A stretch of DNA of 64,000 bases from Rugalucina vietnamica. Its lineage: Eukaryota > Mollusca > Bivalvia > Lucinida > Lucinidae. The notes under the pieces are model-generated. The model was given only the letters and a program-made list of their open reading frames with translations, had not been told where the DNA came from and did not search any database. Location: assembly GCA_964017185.1 (NCBI GenBank), contig OZ024870.1, positions 23,583,621 to 23,647,620 of the forward strand. Direction: 5' to 3'. Shown in pieces: positions 23,703 through 35,732 of this stretch (the first letter of the stretch is position 1; each line of letters begins with the position of its first letter). The position numbers and the translations under genes are program-made.

Positions 23703-23866
23703 TTTTTTGTTTTATATAAACTATTTTATGATAGATTTAACATTCTTTCTGTTCAGTCTTTAAGTTTAGGACTTTGATGCTTTCAACGCCTATATTGCGC
23801 TAGCCTAGGGCATAAAAAACATATAATTATTATAACTTCAAGCCCTTGTGACCTTGTGAGTCTTAC

Positions 23867-23983
23867 CAGATGAGCATGTTGGTCCCTCAAACCCGGTACC
23901 AGTACAATCACAGGTGAAGGTTCCCGGTGTGTTAGAACATGATCCACTGTTACACGGGGTACCAGTAGCACACTCATTTATAT
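23867..23983 (-). CDS. gene M exon: cbEGF domain 5
   Basis: 117 nt, phase 1-1; donor AGTG-type end TCTG|GTAAG, acceptor TCCACAG. It reads DINECATGTPCNSGSCSNTP then [19 protein letters not shown]. Only a handful of residues differ from the 16833, 21003 and 26996 exons. Confidence 0.9.
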
Positions 23984-24015
23984 CTGTGGAAATATAAATT
24001 TTATTAAAACAAGAG

Positions 24016-24800
24016 GACCAATGGTCCTGTAAACGCTCACCTGAAACCTGCCATATACCAATAAACATGTTTGTATATTATAGAAAATAGCCCAAGTAAA
24101 AGGGCTAATGAAGCCCTGTGGCTATTTTGTTTTTCAGAATGATCAATACCCTGTCCATTTGCCAATTTACTGCAAGGTTTTTCCCTTCAAATGCCATTTT
24201 AACAGTTTTATCCATTCAAATGCATATGCGACCCATGCTGACCTTGCCCGAAAATAGGTCAAGGTCATCACAGGGTCATGATTTATATACACATTGTAGT
24301 ACTTGAGTCATCGATGCTTCATGTCAAGTTTCGTTGAAGTCGGTAAACCAGTTTTTCCATATATGAGCATGGCGGCCATCTTGGTCATGTGACCTGGATT
24401 ATTTATATACATTGGTTCCCCTTTTCCTATAGATGCTTCATATAAAAATTGGCTTTGATTGGCCAAGTGGTTTCAGAGTAGAAGATGTTTGAATATTATG
24501 GTAATATACATGTGTGTTTTCCCGGGGTGGGGGCAGATGTGCCCCTGGTGTCCATTTCTTTTCAGAAACATTGGTATTTAGTCCTACTGCCCATTTCCTG
24601 AAAGATTTTCCCTTTGAATGACATTTTAACAGTTTACCCCAATCAAATGCATAGGCGACCTAAGTCGTAAGTTGTTAAGTTTCAAGATCCTAGGCCTTTG
24701 AGTTCTGGAGAAGAAGATTTTTTAAAGTTTTTTTTTACAATATATGGGCGGCCATCTTGGTTATGTGACCTCCTGTGAGCCTTCGGCTCTGGTGAGCTAA
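24016..24800 (+). repeat. interspersed repeat R, copy 1
   Basis: Starts at GTCCTGTAAACGCTCACCTG and ends GAGCCTTCGGCTCTGGTGAG, so the tips are GCTCACC...GGTGAGC inverted repeats. Inside are GGCGGCCATCTTGGTCATGT motifs. Larger copies lie at 27808-32888 and, inverted, 19545-20890. Confidence 0.65.
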
Positions 24801-24877
24801 TAAAAACATATATACAACCCTTTCTTCTTTGGTCATTTTTATTCAGCCATTTTAGCTGGAGTCATGTCCTTTCTTGA

Positions 24878-25021
24878 AAACTTGCCAATGCCATATACAG
24901 AGAAATTTTCAGCCGATGCGAGACGGTTCTAACGAATACCCTCAATCTATGTTGTTTTTTTTTATCAAAATTAGGGAAAAAAATGCATACTCCTGATATC
25001 CTACACTATACTCCTCAAACG
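24878..25021 (+). mobile_element. MITE family A, degenerate copy
   Basis: AAAACTTGCCAATGCCATAT, GACGGTTCTAACGAATACCC and ACTCCTCAAAC are recognisable; the left half of the central palindrome is deleted. Confidence 0.65.
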
Positions 25022-25309
25022 AAGTTTTGCACCACTTAGATCTTTTCATATTTTAAGTGACGTTTTGACTAACAAATTTTAAACCTACCGTTTTGAATTT
25101 GCACAGTCTGAAAGAGTGTGCGATGAGACCAAGAAACGTTGGTTAAACGATTTTAAGAAAAATTGAAAATTCCCATTTTCTGTAAATACTGAAAATTGGA
25201 AAATCGAAAAAAAATCCACCAATAATGCCACAGTGTTAAGAACACCTTTTTGCTTCTAAATTTACACACAAGAGCTCCAAAGCAAATGATTGAATTAAAA
25301 ACAATTTAA

Positions 25310-26010
25310 AGCCAGATGTACGTAATTGCCCTCACGGTAGAAAATTTTTATTTTTTGCATATGAGTGTACTTTGATGTCCTGCATACGAAAATGGAAAGA
25401 AATTGATACCGTTCCGAGCTTGATTTCGAGATATCGGCCTTCAAAATCGTCAAATTTGAGAGCGAAAATACATTGACGTCAACGTAAAGTGCGATTTTAG
25501 ACCCTCTTTTTGTTAATTTTCTTGATATATTTCAAAAAGTCCACGGTAGGATTTTTAAAAAAACTGATATGCATTAAAGAAATTCCTGAACTACAAATAG
25601 ATAATTAGAAAGTCCTTAGTTACCGGGTTCGTTTTCCTGCTATAAGCGTGCGAAGATAGGTAGTCGTTGCTGAATTCAGTACGTTTTATAAGCGACGTCG
25701 GTTTTGCGCCAAAAATCACCGACGCTATTTAGTATTCAATATTGCTGACTGTCGCGCAAATGATGTTTTCCTCGCGATAACATGTCCACAATCTATATTT
25801 TTAGCAGAAATAATAAATAATATCATTTTTTTTTACATTTCTGAAGTTCTCTGCATAATCGCATGTACATATAGTTTCGTATTCCGGACGTAAACTGACA
25901 CTAGAAATGACGTTTCGAGCAAACACTGATGTTACGAATGCGACGTAAATGACGTTTCGACCCTTAGATACGCACGTTCCTTTGAGCGCCTTCAATTACG
26001 TACATCTTGC
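25310..26010. mobile_element. inverted-repeat element I
   Basis: Left tip AAAGCCAGATGTACGTAATT and right tip AATTACGTACATCTTGCTTT are inverted repeats. The interior has no clear ORF. No second copy was seen in the window. Confidence 0.55.
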
Positions 26011-26417
26011 TTTAAAAAACTAAAAATTTGGGTAAGAATTCATTTTTTGATAAAATTGCACTTTTGAGAAAAAATTATAAATGTTGGAGAAAATGAGTAA
26101 AATCAAAATTGATTTCAATTTTTGATCATTATGAGATATTTTGACAATAAAACCTACCGCCTATTTCCTTTCTGTTAATGGCGATCTCATGTCAAAGATA
26201 TTGCATGAGTATGTTTTTGATATGCAGCTTTTTAAAAAAGTCGGAAATCGGATGGGTTGAAAACCAGTACCTCCAGTTAAACAGTAAGGGGTGCTGCATG
26301 CTGTCTTTGATTGAAAAACAACCCATTTAATTGCAGAGATGAGTTGCTAAGCTTTATCTGAGAATCTAAACAAAATCTCAAAAATTGTTATTTTTTGGTC
26401 AAAAATAGTGTTTTTGT

Positions 26418-26423
26418 CAAAAA

Positions 26424-26458
<35 letters not shown>

Positions 26459-26472
26459 ATAGATAAATAAAA
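26418..26472 (+). repeat. AAAT microsatellite
   Basis: About 13 copies of AAAT with one G interruption. Confidence 0.95.
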
Positions 26473-26908
26473 TCAATTATTTTTTTTTTGCTTTAAATGA
26501 TTGCTTTCATTATGTCGAATAAGGATGTAAAACGAATACAGGTTTGAAAGCCCAGAAATAAAGATGTGGGCTTTTTGCTGCATCCCAAACTTTTGAATTT
26601 TTGCACATTTTTACTTAATCTTTTGAAAAAGATCTATACAGAACATTACTTTAAAATGTGGAGAACATTAACTGGTGCAAAATTTCTTTTGATGAGCAAA
26701 TATAAACGTGAGGGTTTATGGGTACTTATTTCATGGAAATGCTTTCCTGATGATTACGTTATTTCCTGTTTGGTAAGCAAGGGCGAAAAGTAGTTATCGC
26801 ATTGGTTCCTGGTCATTGCTTAGTTTTAACTTATGTAGAAACGTTTTAAAGCGCAGGTGTGTCTTAAGTTCAGCATTCTGTTTCATATAAATAAGATATT
26901 TTTAAGTG

Positions 26909-26910
<2 letters not shown>

Positions 26911-26962
<52 letters not shown>

Positions 26963-26975
26963 GTCAGACAGACAA
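26911..26975 (+). repeat. GACA microsatellite beside a splice donor
   Basis: About 16 GACA units, ending some 20 bases from the donor of the 26996 exon. The related 21003 exon has a shorter ACAGACAG stretch in the same place, so the array grew after the duplication or shrank in the other copy. Confidence 0.95.
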
Positions 26976-26995
26976 AGGCACAAGTCGTAACTCAC

Positions 26996-27112
26996 CGTTC
27001 TGACACGTGTCTCCTTCAAACCCTGTACCAGTACAATCACAGGTGAAGGTTCCCGGTGTGTTAGAACATGATCCACTGTTACACGGGGTACCAGTAGCAC
27101 ACTCGTCTACGT
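26996..27112 (-). CDS. gene M exon: cbEGF domain 4
   Basis: 117 nt, phase 1-1; donor AACG|GTGAG, acceptor TTTCAG. It reads DVDECATGTPCNSGSCSNTP then GTFTCDCTGTGFEGDTCQN; DVDEC is the standard calcium-binding start. Closest relative is the 21003 exon. Confidence 0.9.
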
Positions 27113-27125
27113 CTGAAATGGATAT

Positions 27126-27347
27126 GAGCCACTGCATGACAAAACCAACATTTTTCATAGGCGAAAACAAAGCCGCAGATCAGCTTTGCAGTGATCAGCG
27201 CCTTTGATTTCGCTCCTAGGATAGTACAATCCTTCTTCTTCTAAAATCCGAAATTTCAAGCTTCTAGTCTGCTTCTGTGACTGTACAGACTGGTTTGTGT
27301 CAGACCTGGTCGGAACCCAAATTGTTGGTTTTCTCACGCACACACTC
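27126..27347 (+). mobile_element. MITE family B, copy absent from the paired intron
   Basis: GAGCCACTGCATGAC to the degenerate end CACACACTC. The duplicated intron near 21119 reads AAATGGATTTGTTGGGGAAT without an insert; here AAATGGAT and TTGTTGAGGAAT are split by the MITE. One hairpin arm is shortened. Confidence 0.85.
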
Positions 27348-27694
27348 ATTTGTTGAGGAATTACGATAATAGATAACATAACTTGCATGAACGTGTAATG
27401 CACCACAATGAATCTGTATTTACTAAAAGAAAGTAATATGACATTCTTTAAGTATTTGCAGATTCTTTATATTTTTCCATGGCTTTTTATTTCCTTTGAC
27501 CCATATTATTTTTTTTCAAAAAGTATGACTTGTTATTTTGAATTAATTATTCTCTTTCTTTGTATACTGTTTAGGTCTTTCAAAAATAATTTTGCGATTT
27601 TTTGATGTGACTTATTTCAAACTTTTTGTTTCCTTTGACATTTTCCGTTCACAAAGATTACAATTTTTCCTTATATTAAAGCATTGCGGCCTTT

Positions 27695-27800
27695 TTTATG
27701 GGACATAGTCAAACAGTATAGCCACAAATGTGACGCCGCAGAACGCGGCGTCCCATCTAGGCTATTCTGTTTGCTTAAGGGAATTTCATTGAAACAGGGG
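27695..27800 (+). repeat. interspersed repeat O, 5' part
   Basis: GGGACATAGTCAAACAGTAT, GACGCCGCAGAACGCGGCGT, CTATTCTGTTTGCTTAAG. The ATTCGTCAT 3' block is missing here. Confidence 0.7.
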
Positions 27801-28087
27801 TTAAACGGTCCTGTAAACGCTCACCTGATCTCGACAGCTTCACTTGCATAAAAACAAAGAGCCAATGGTAAAGTTGGAAGGTTTTTCTATAGTAGTATGT
27901 AGTCTACGGAGATTATCGACCCCTGGTGCGTGGCCAAATTGACCCCAGTCACGGTGGCATAAATGGCACAATTATTGTTGAGGATCATTAGCCATTGCCA
28001 TACCAAATATCAAAGCTACGGGCCTTGGGGTTTCGGAGGAGAATTATTTTTATTCTTCCCATTAAACCGTACATATTGCAATGCATG

Positions 28088-28240
28088 CGCGGATCCAAAA
28101 AAAATTCTCGGGTGGGGGGGGGGGGGGGGGTCCAAATTCCCAGACGGGTTTCTGACAGAAAATTTCAACATGGCAAAAAATAATAATCTGGCAGTTCCAG
28201 GGGGGAGGGTCCGGACCCCCTGTCCCCCTCTTGATCCGCC
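28088..28240 (+). mobile_element. short G-rich inverted-repeat element J
   Basis: Tips CGCGGATCCAAAA and TTGATCCGCC, flanked by CATG at 28084-28087 and 28241-28244. Contains a G-run at 28112-28130 and GGACCCCCTGTCCCCCTC. Non-coding. Confidence 0.7.
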
Positions 28241-28963
28241 CATGGCGGCCCATTGCCACCAGAGGACCAGTCTGATTTGCCAAAACAATATGCAATCTTT
28301 CCTAATGCCCAGTGATACTGTGTGTGTAACTTGATCAAAATCCGCCTCCTGGCTTTGGAGATATTGATGCTTGAAGATTTATTATAAAGTAAGTCTATGG
28401 AGACTATCGACTATGGCCAAATTTGACCCCAGGGGCATGAATGACAAACTTTATGTAGAAGGCCACTATCCATTGCCAAATATCAAAGCTGTGGACTCTG
28501 TGGTTTTAGAGAAGAAGATTTTTTTGTTTTGTTTTCTGTTAAAACGTATATGTTGCCATGGCAACCAGAGTTCTAGTCCAACCTGTCCAACCTGTCCGAA
28601 AACAATATGCAACCTTTCATACCGCCCAGTAATGCTGTGTGTGTAATTTGATCAAGATCCACTTATTGGCTTTGGAGATATTGATGTTTGAAGGTTTTCC
28701 TATATAGTAAGTCTCTACTCCATGCGTGGCCAAGGGCCTAGGGGATTTAAAGCCTGATTTCGGCCTCATGTGTTGTTAAAAATTGAATTTTGGAATATTG
28801 AGGAGAAAAGTATTGCATACAATAGGTACATGTATATGTCCCTGCTTATAAGTTCTAGCTATTACATTCAAATTACATATGTTGCCATGGCAACGCTCAG
28901 AAACGCATAGAAATACCACTTTTTGCATGTTTTTTTTTCACCATTGAACATCATTTTTCAACT

Positions 28964-29068
28964 ACCGGCCTATGCGACAAACAATTTCTTATTACGAAAT
29001 AATTATGAAGTATCGTCAAGCGATATTGTATGCGAAGAATAATTTTGTTTGTCGTATGAGCCGGGACT
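28964..29068. repeat. ~100-bp hairpin element
   Basis: CCGGCCTATGCGACAAACAA on the left and TTGTTTGTCGTATGAGCCGG on the right pair over about 24 bases around a ~55-base centre. Confidence 0.65.
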
Positions 29069-29479
29069 TAAAAATTAAAAACGGTGTTCAGAAATAGTCA
29101 AAAATATACCAAAAGGTGCAAACTGTGCTCTATCTATGGTTGATCTGCGCGTTGCCATGGCAACGCTTGTAGGATAAATGAAGAACTTGTTCTTGTTTTT
29201 AAAAGAGGAAATATATTACTGTTTATAGGAATAGTTTTTTCACCTAAATTCCAAAATTTTATTGTTAGCAAAATCTGAGGCCAAAAAACAGGCTTAAAAC
29301 ACCCTAGGCCTTCGACCCCAAGGACATGATTGGCACTTTATTATGGGGACTACCAAACATTGCTCCATACAAAATATGAAAGTTCTGGGTTTTCTGGTTT
29401 AAGAGAAGAAGATTTGTTTTTAGTTATTCCCCATTGTAAGTTTATGGGAGATCGACGCCCCCGGGGCGTGATCAATTTG

Positions 29480-31800
29480 GACCCCAGGGGCACGGTTAGC
29501 AATATTTCTACTTCACCTCACGAAGTTGAGTCTATTCTTAAGTCTCTTCCACTAGGAAAAGCAACTGGTCCTGATGCCATAAATAAAAGAATTTTACGAG
29601 AACTAGCGACACCTCTATCTTCTCCACTTACAGATCTTTTCAACTTCTCTTTAACCACCGGTAAAGTACCTTTGATGTGGAAGGAAGCAAACGTCACTCC
29701 CATATTCAAAAAAGAGGACCCATCAATAGTTTCTAACTATAGACCAATTTCACTCCTTAGTGCGGTAGGGAAAGTCCTTGAAAAAATCGTACACAAGCAT
29801 CTGTTTAATTTTGTTCGCGACAACGACTTACTATCTGCCTTACAATCGGGATTTATACCAGGGGACTCAACAGTCAACCAGCTCATTGATATATACAATA
29901 CTTTCTGTAAGTCTCTTGACGAAGGCAAAGAAGTTCGGGCAGTGTTTTGCGACATTAGTAAAGCCTTTGACAGAGTGTGGCATAAAGGACTTCTTTTTAA
30001 ACTTGAATCTATTGGAATTTCCGACTCCCTCTTACTTTGGTTCAGAGATTATCTTGCAGATCGCAAACAAAGAGTTGTCTTACCAGGTGCTGCTTCTTCC
30101 TGGAAACACATTAAAGCCGGTGTGCCACAAGGTTCTATCCTAGGTCCTCTCCTTTTCTTAATCTATATAAACCACATTGTCGACGAAATACATTCTTCAA
30201 TTAGACTCTTCGCAGACGACACAAGCCTTTACATCATAGTCAATGACCCACAACAAGCAGCAAATATATTAAACGCAGATCTTGCAAAACTACACGCTTG
30301 GGCATCTAAGTGGTTGGTAACCTTTAATCCCTCTAAATCTGAGTCTATTATATTCACACGCAAGCGCATCAAACCTGTTCATCCTCCCCTGCACATGAAC
30401 CAACAAGCTATTAACGAAGTAACTTCACATAAACATTTAGGACTTGTCTTCTCAAACGACTGTACCTGGCATGATCACATGGAACATATAAAAACTAAAG
30501 CTTGGTTTCGTATTAATATCATGCGTAGGCTAAAGTTTCAGCTTGACAGAAAGTCTCTTGAAACAATATATATGTCTTTCATTCGACCTCTACTTGAATA
30601 CGCCAGTGTTGTCTGGGACAACTGTACTCAGTACGAGTCTGATGAACTACAAAAGATTCAAAACGAGGCTGCTCGTATAGTCACGGGTGCCACGAAACTG
30701 GTTTCTCTAGAATCTCTTGATGATGACACAGGCTGGGAAAACTCGCGAAAAGAAGGGAAAAACAGAAGCTTATACAATACTATAAAATGCATAACGAAAT
30801 GACTCCAGAATATCTATCCTCACTTGTTCCTCCTTCTGTCGGTAGTACAGTAAGATACGCCCTGCGAAATGAGTCTAACCTCCAAACAGTCCCTGCAATG
30901 TCACGACAATACTATGAATCTTTTCTTCCTTCAACTACGCGAATGTATAATGCACTATCAGACGAAATAAAGAATTCTCCATCTCTAGAAGCTTTTAAAG
31001 CCAGACTTAATCGTAACACAGTCAAACCGCCTATATACTACTACGCTGGTTCTAGATTAGGCCAAATATATCACACTCGTTTACGCCTCAAATGTAGCTC
31101 CCTACATCAACACCTTTTCCTCAAAAAAATAATTGCAAACCCCCTGTGTGAGTGTGGAGCTGTTGAAGACACCCAGCATTTCTTTTTAAATTGTTATCGC
31201 TTCAGAAACTTACGTCTAGAACTATTCAATAAGATTTCGACATTCTGCCAACCAACCCTAGAAGTTATCCTCTACGGAAATGTCAATATCTCAATCGATG
31301 ATAACAAGCAAGTCTTTCTTGCAGTCCAAGAATACATTCTTAAAACCAGAAGATTTTGTCAATGATCCTAAAAAACTCATACAGTCAACCTGCTCTAACT
31401 GATTATTACACAATTGTCCGTGTAATTATACTGTGTAATTATAATTATTCAAATTGTACAAAGGCTACACCCAGCATAGGCCTTGAACTTGGAAATGAAT
31501 TTTCCTGAGAATCCTATTTCTCCATTCCCCGTGGAGCTTCACATCTCAACAAACGATTAGTTTTCTGAAGAACAACTTTTTTCAAAAAGAAACTGTTAAC
31601 CATTTTTCTATTTTGTAAACATTGTGATTGTGACAGTTACGTAATAGCATACATTTATTCATAGCATATTTTGGGATACAGATTCAAATAAGTCATTCGA
31701 CTTCTTTCTGGATCCCATTTGTATAATGTTTGTATTCATATCTACTTATGCTGCTTTACTGTTATATGAACTGTACATGTACAAATAAAATAAAAGTTTA
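29480..31800 (+). mobile_element. 5'-truncated CR1/jockey-like non-LTR retrotransposon
   Basis: Keeps the reverse transcriptase and the C-terminal part, but not the endonuclease or ORF1. The first frame (about 29490-30802) has SNYRPISLLS, CDISKAFDRVWH, AGVPQGSILGPLLFLIYINH and the catalytic FADDTSLY. Near 30736 a one-base loss moves the reading to the second frame, which runs to TRRFCQ-stop at 31365. The 3' UTR ends in AATAAAATAAAAGTTT (31783-31797). It lies in an intron of gene M, antisense to it. Truncation and the frameshift mean it is inactive. Confidence 0.85.
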
Positions 31801-32484
31801 AACCAAATACATGCCAATATAACATTTGGAACATAATAAGATGTTGCAGGTGGCCCCGTATTCATAAAAAGGAAATAAAAAATATTGCATTCCTTTGGTC
31901 AATAATTATATTGTCCATAACTTTTGAGCATTAACTGTATTACCTTCCCTAGTCACTGAGGTATATCATAAATACACACCTTATACATGTACATGTACAT
32001 GCAATACCAAGATTTTAGTAGTGTGTCTGATAAATGTACCTTGTACATGGGTGCTACATCAAAACTTAATTTTTAGTGCTTTATGGCAATAAAACTGACC
32101 CAGAGAACATTTTTATGTTTAGCAAAGAATAAAATCTCCTGTCCAAGCAGATCTTGACTTGTCTCAAATTTGCTTCGTTATGATAAACCTCATCATAGTC
32201 TTCACAATGCAAAGCGAAGATAAAGGCACAACTTGGGCACATAGAAGCCTTTAAGCTTAATTAAAACACCAGTGCAGAAACGTAAATTTCTAAAACGAAG
32301 AATATCCGTATTACATGTCTGATGGATTATTTGATTGAAGATCTGACTTTTTCCTGACATGACTAAACCAAGTTCAGCCATGTAGAAAGTGTATATAAAC
32401 AAGCCAGAGGCTTGCACAAAATTATTGAAATCAGGAATTTGATGAGCTAGTAACATTATTTAGTTTTTGAGCATTTTGACAGCC

Positions 32485-32510
32485 TTCCCCCCCCCCCCCC
32501 GGGGGGGGAC
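32485..32510 (+). repeat. C-run followed by G-run
   Basis: C(15) directly followed by G(8), a small GC hairpin in AT-rich DNA. Possible assembly weak point. Confidence 0.8.
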
Positions 32511-32894
32511 ACGTCTTTAAAAAATTATTTCTGTTTCCTTTATGTTTATTTGGGGGAATTATATTTTCAACCCAATTTTTTAAAAAGGAACATCATCAAC
32601 CAAGAAAACAAATTTTGGGATAATTCAAGAACCAGACCAGCTATTGAATAAGAAGAGATTTTTTTTTCATTTCCGCTATATTTCTTATTTTTAAATTTCT
32701 ATAGGCAGATTTCTATTGAAATGAGACGTTCTCCTTTGATCAAGATCTGCCCACTAGCTTCTGAATTATTCTGCTTTAAAATTGTAGACGGACGACGACG
32801 GACAACGACGAACGCCGACGACAGACGACGGATGCCTGCCTATCCAATAAGCTCATGTGACCTGTGAGCCTTTGGCTCCGGTGAGCTAAAATGA

Positions 32895-32995
32895 AATAAA
32901 CATTCAAAATCAATCCTGATTCCCCTAAAAGGACAGCAGGCTCATCCAGTTCATAATAATGGACAGGTCCATTCGTCATGAACGGGTAAAATGAG
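32895..32995 (+). repeat. interspersed repeat O, 3' part
   Basis: Carries AATAATGGACAGGTCCATTC and GTCATGAACGGGT, the block that in other copies reads ATTCGTCATATATGGGTTA. It abuts the splice donor of the 33008 exon. Confidence 0.55.
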
Positions 32996-33007
32996 TGTGA
33001 GCCTTAC

Positions 33008-33127
33008 CACTTGCACATGTTGGTCCGTCAAACCCAGTACCAGTGCAATCACAGGTGAAGGTTCCCGGGGTATTGGTACAGGATCCACCATTATCACACG
33101 GGGTACCATCAGAACACTCGTCTTGAT
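33008..33127 (-). CDS. gene M exon: cbEGF domain 3
   Basis: 120 nt, phase 1-1; donor AGTG|GTAAG, acceptor TTTTTTCAG. It reads DQDECSDGTPCDNGGSCTNT then [20 protein letters not shown]. It has one residue more than the 117-nt exons (NGGSC), like the older-looking upstream repeats. Confidence 0.9.
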
Positions 33128-33205
33128 CTGAAAAAAAGACGCAACAGTACGAAAATACACCAATACAGAGGTTTTTGCACTTGTAAAAGTATCATCAGTG
33201 AAAAA

Positions 33206-33322
33206 AAAAAGGAAAATGTATTTTTTTTAAATTTCTGCTCAAAACATAAATTGAGGATACACATAAGAACCACGTCGCCGAGAATCCACAATCTAGGTTC
33301 TGAAGCAAAAATAAGAAAACAC
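33206..33322 (+). mobile_element. MITE family A, partial copy
   Basis: Central part only: GCTCAAAACATAAATTGAGG, AAGAACCACGTCGCCGAG, AGCAAAAATAAGAAAA. Right half of the palindrome lost. Confidence 0.7.
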
Positions 33323-33950
33323 TGACTACACATGCCTCTGTTCACCCAGTTTAACTATTATTTTCTCATCCTCGAAAACTTAACGCAACACAACGCGTTG
33401 AGTATTCCGTAGGAAACGGGACGAGACGTGAGACGAGCGCGATCAAGCGCAGCTGAACGTGGATGATCCGTAGCTTGCCGGGCTATTCACTAGCTTTCCG
33501 TTGCGCTACAGACCGCCTCCAAGTTTCGCTACGTCCTGTTACGTACTGTTACATGTACGTACTGTCACGGTTCAGTCCGTTTTATCATGACCCATTACGT
33601 TTCTCATATCCGCCGTGATTTTAATTATTAACCTTAACCCGAGGATGGGTGATTGATAAATGGGATTGTAAATAAAAACTAATGTCATGAACGTTTCGCT
33701 AGGGTCTTCAAACAAGTGAAAATGATAAAAAAAAAATCGGTCCAGTCGTCGAGCGCCTGTGATTAGACTGTGTTTGTATAATGGCGATAAAATTTTAATC
33801 AAGTTTAACAATATGGAAGGAGGCATTTAATGGGACAAATTTCGATTGCGTCTCCTTTCTTTTAACAATACTTACGTAAACTAACTGTGTATTTCTAATA
33901 TGTTTCAAAACATGAAACTGAAATGTTAGATACTTTGATACCTTGGGAAA

Positions 33951-34160
33951 ATACATACATACATAGATACATACATACATACATACATACATACATACAT
34001 ACATACATACATACATACATACATACATACAAACACATGTATACATACATACATACATACATACATACATACATACATACATACATACATACATACATAC
34101 ATACATACATACATACATACGACAGACAGACAGACTAGCAGACAGACAAACAGACGGTAG
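33951..34160 (+). repeat. CATA microsatellite with GACA end
   Basis: Over 35 CATA units with a few changes (for example ACAAACACATGTATACAT), then GACAGACAGACAG. Open frames such as MYVCMYVC on the minus strand are artefacts of this array. Confidence 0.95.
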
Positions 34161-34254
34161 GGCAGAAAGACAGACAGATGGGCATACACTCTGGCAATTA
34201 GGCAGTCAAATATATACAGGCGGACGCACGAGCACGCAGACAGATACACACATT

Positions 34255-34300
34255 ACGAAAACTTGCCCATGGATACAATATACAGAGATGTTTTTTTTAG
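34255..34300 (+). mobile_element. MITE family A, left-end fragment
   Basis: TTACGAAAACTTGCCCATGG then ATATACAGAGATG; the element stops at a T-run. Confidence 0.6.
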
Positions 34301-34393
34301 CTGTGAAAATGAAAAAAAAAGAGTCAATAAGCAATGCTTATTAAAAACCCCCCGCAGGGTGACTGTTTACAACAAAAATTATTTTGGCAATAT

Positions 34394-35560
34394 AATCTCT
34401 TCATGCAAATGTCCAATGGATGTACATCATGTAGGTATGATATCGAATTGTTCCATCAAAAACTGAGGTAAGAGTTGATCGGCTCGCGAAAGCCCTTACC
34501 TGTAAGAAAAACTAATAAAAATTGTTTTAGTTCTCATAGCTGTCATTTTGTCAAAATTTATTTTTTCGCAAAAAAAATTTCTTCATGCAAATGTCCAGTG
34601 AGTATACATCATGTAGGCACGATATCAAATTGTTCCATCAAAAACTGTGGTAGAAGTTGATCGGCCCGTGAAAGCCCTTACCTGTAAAAAAAACTAAGAA
34701 AAATTGTCTAAGTTCTCATAGCTGTTGTTTTGTCAAAAATTATTATTTCACAATAAAATTTCTTCATGCAAATGCCCAATGGGTGTACATTATGTAGGCA
34801 TGATATCAAACTGTTCCATCAAAAACTGTGGTAGAGTTGATCGGCCCATGAAAGCCCTTACCTGTAAAAAAAACTAAGAAAAATTGCCTAAGTTCTCATA
34901 GCTGTCATTTTGTCAAAAATTATTTTTTCGCAATAAAATTTCTTCATGCAAATGTCCAAGGAGTGTACATCATGTAGGCATGATATCAAATTGTTCCATC
35001 AAAAACTGTAGTAGGAGTTGATCGGCCCATGAAAGCCTTTACCTGTACAAAAACTAAGAAAAATTGTCTAAGTTCTCATAGCTGTTGTTTTGTCAAAAAT
35101 TATTATTTCACAATAAAATTTCTTCATGCAAATGCCCAATGGGTGTACATCATGTAGGCATGATATCAAACTGTTCCACCAAAAACTGTGGTACGAGTTG
35201 ATCGGCCCATGAATGCCCTTACCTGTAAAAAAAACTAAGAAAAATTGCCTAAGTTCACATAGCTGTCATTTTGTCAATCTTCATGCAAATGTCCAATGGG
35301 TGTACATCATGTAGGCATGATATCAAATTGTTCCATCAAAAACTGTGGTAGGAGTTGATCGGCCCGTGAAAGCCGTTACCTGTAATAAAAAACAAAGAAA
35401 ATTGCCTAAGTTCTCATAGCTGTCATTTTGTCCAAAATTATTTTTTCGCAATAACATTTCTTCATGCAAATGTCCAATAGGTCTACATCATTAAGGCATA
35501 ATATCAAAAAGTTCCAACGAAAACTGTGGTAGGAGTTGATCGGCCAGTAAATGCACTATG
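34394..35560 (+). repeat. ~180-bp satellite, seven units
   Basis: Units start TTCATGCAAATGTCCAATGG near 34400, 34581, 34764, 34943, 35123, 35279 and 35461. Each also carries CATCATGTAGGCATGATATC, CCATCAAAAACTGTGGTAG, AGTTGATCGGCCC and CTCATAGCTGTCATTTTGTC. The sixth unit is about 25 bp shorter. No coding potential. Confidence 0.95.
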
Positions 35561-35732
35561 TTCACTGTATACAAAAGCCATCAAGAACTATAAAGGGAAG
35601 TAACTCAAAAGGGACTGGCCCCTAGCCCTTAATTTTTGCATGTACATATTTGCTCCATAGATATGCAGATGCCTGCGAAGTTTCATTAAATTCCATCAAT
35701 TGGTCTTCAAGTTATTAAAGAAACAAAACGTT

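Larger units (their letters stand above)
27808..32888 (+). repeat. interspersed repeat R, large copy with nested elements
   Basis: Begins GTCCTGTAAACGCTCACCTG and ends GAGCCTTTGGCTCCGGTGAG. The interior has imperfect tandem blocks (TATCGACCCCTGG / AATTTGACCCCAGGGGCATG, CCATTGCCAAATATCAAAGC) near 27910, 28390 and 29440. Element J and the non-LTR retrotransposon (29480-31800) are nested in it. Limits are approximate. Confidence 0.55.

Noticed and set aside
33795..34249. Long open frames of MYVC or HTYI repeats
   Set aside because: They are direct translations of the CATA microsatellite on both strands.
34394..35560. CRISPR-like array
   Set aside because: The whole ~180-bp unit is repeated, with no distinct repeat/spacer structure, and the context is eukaryotic.
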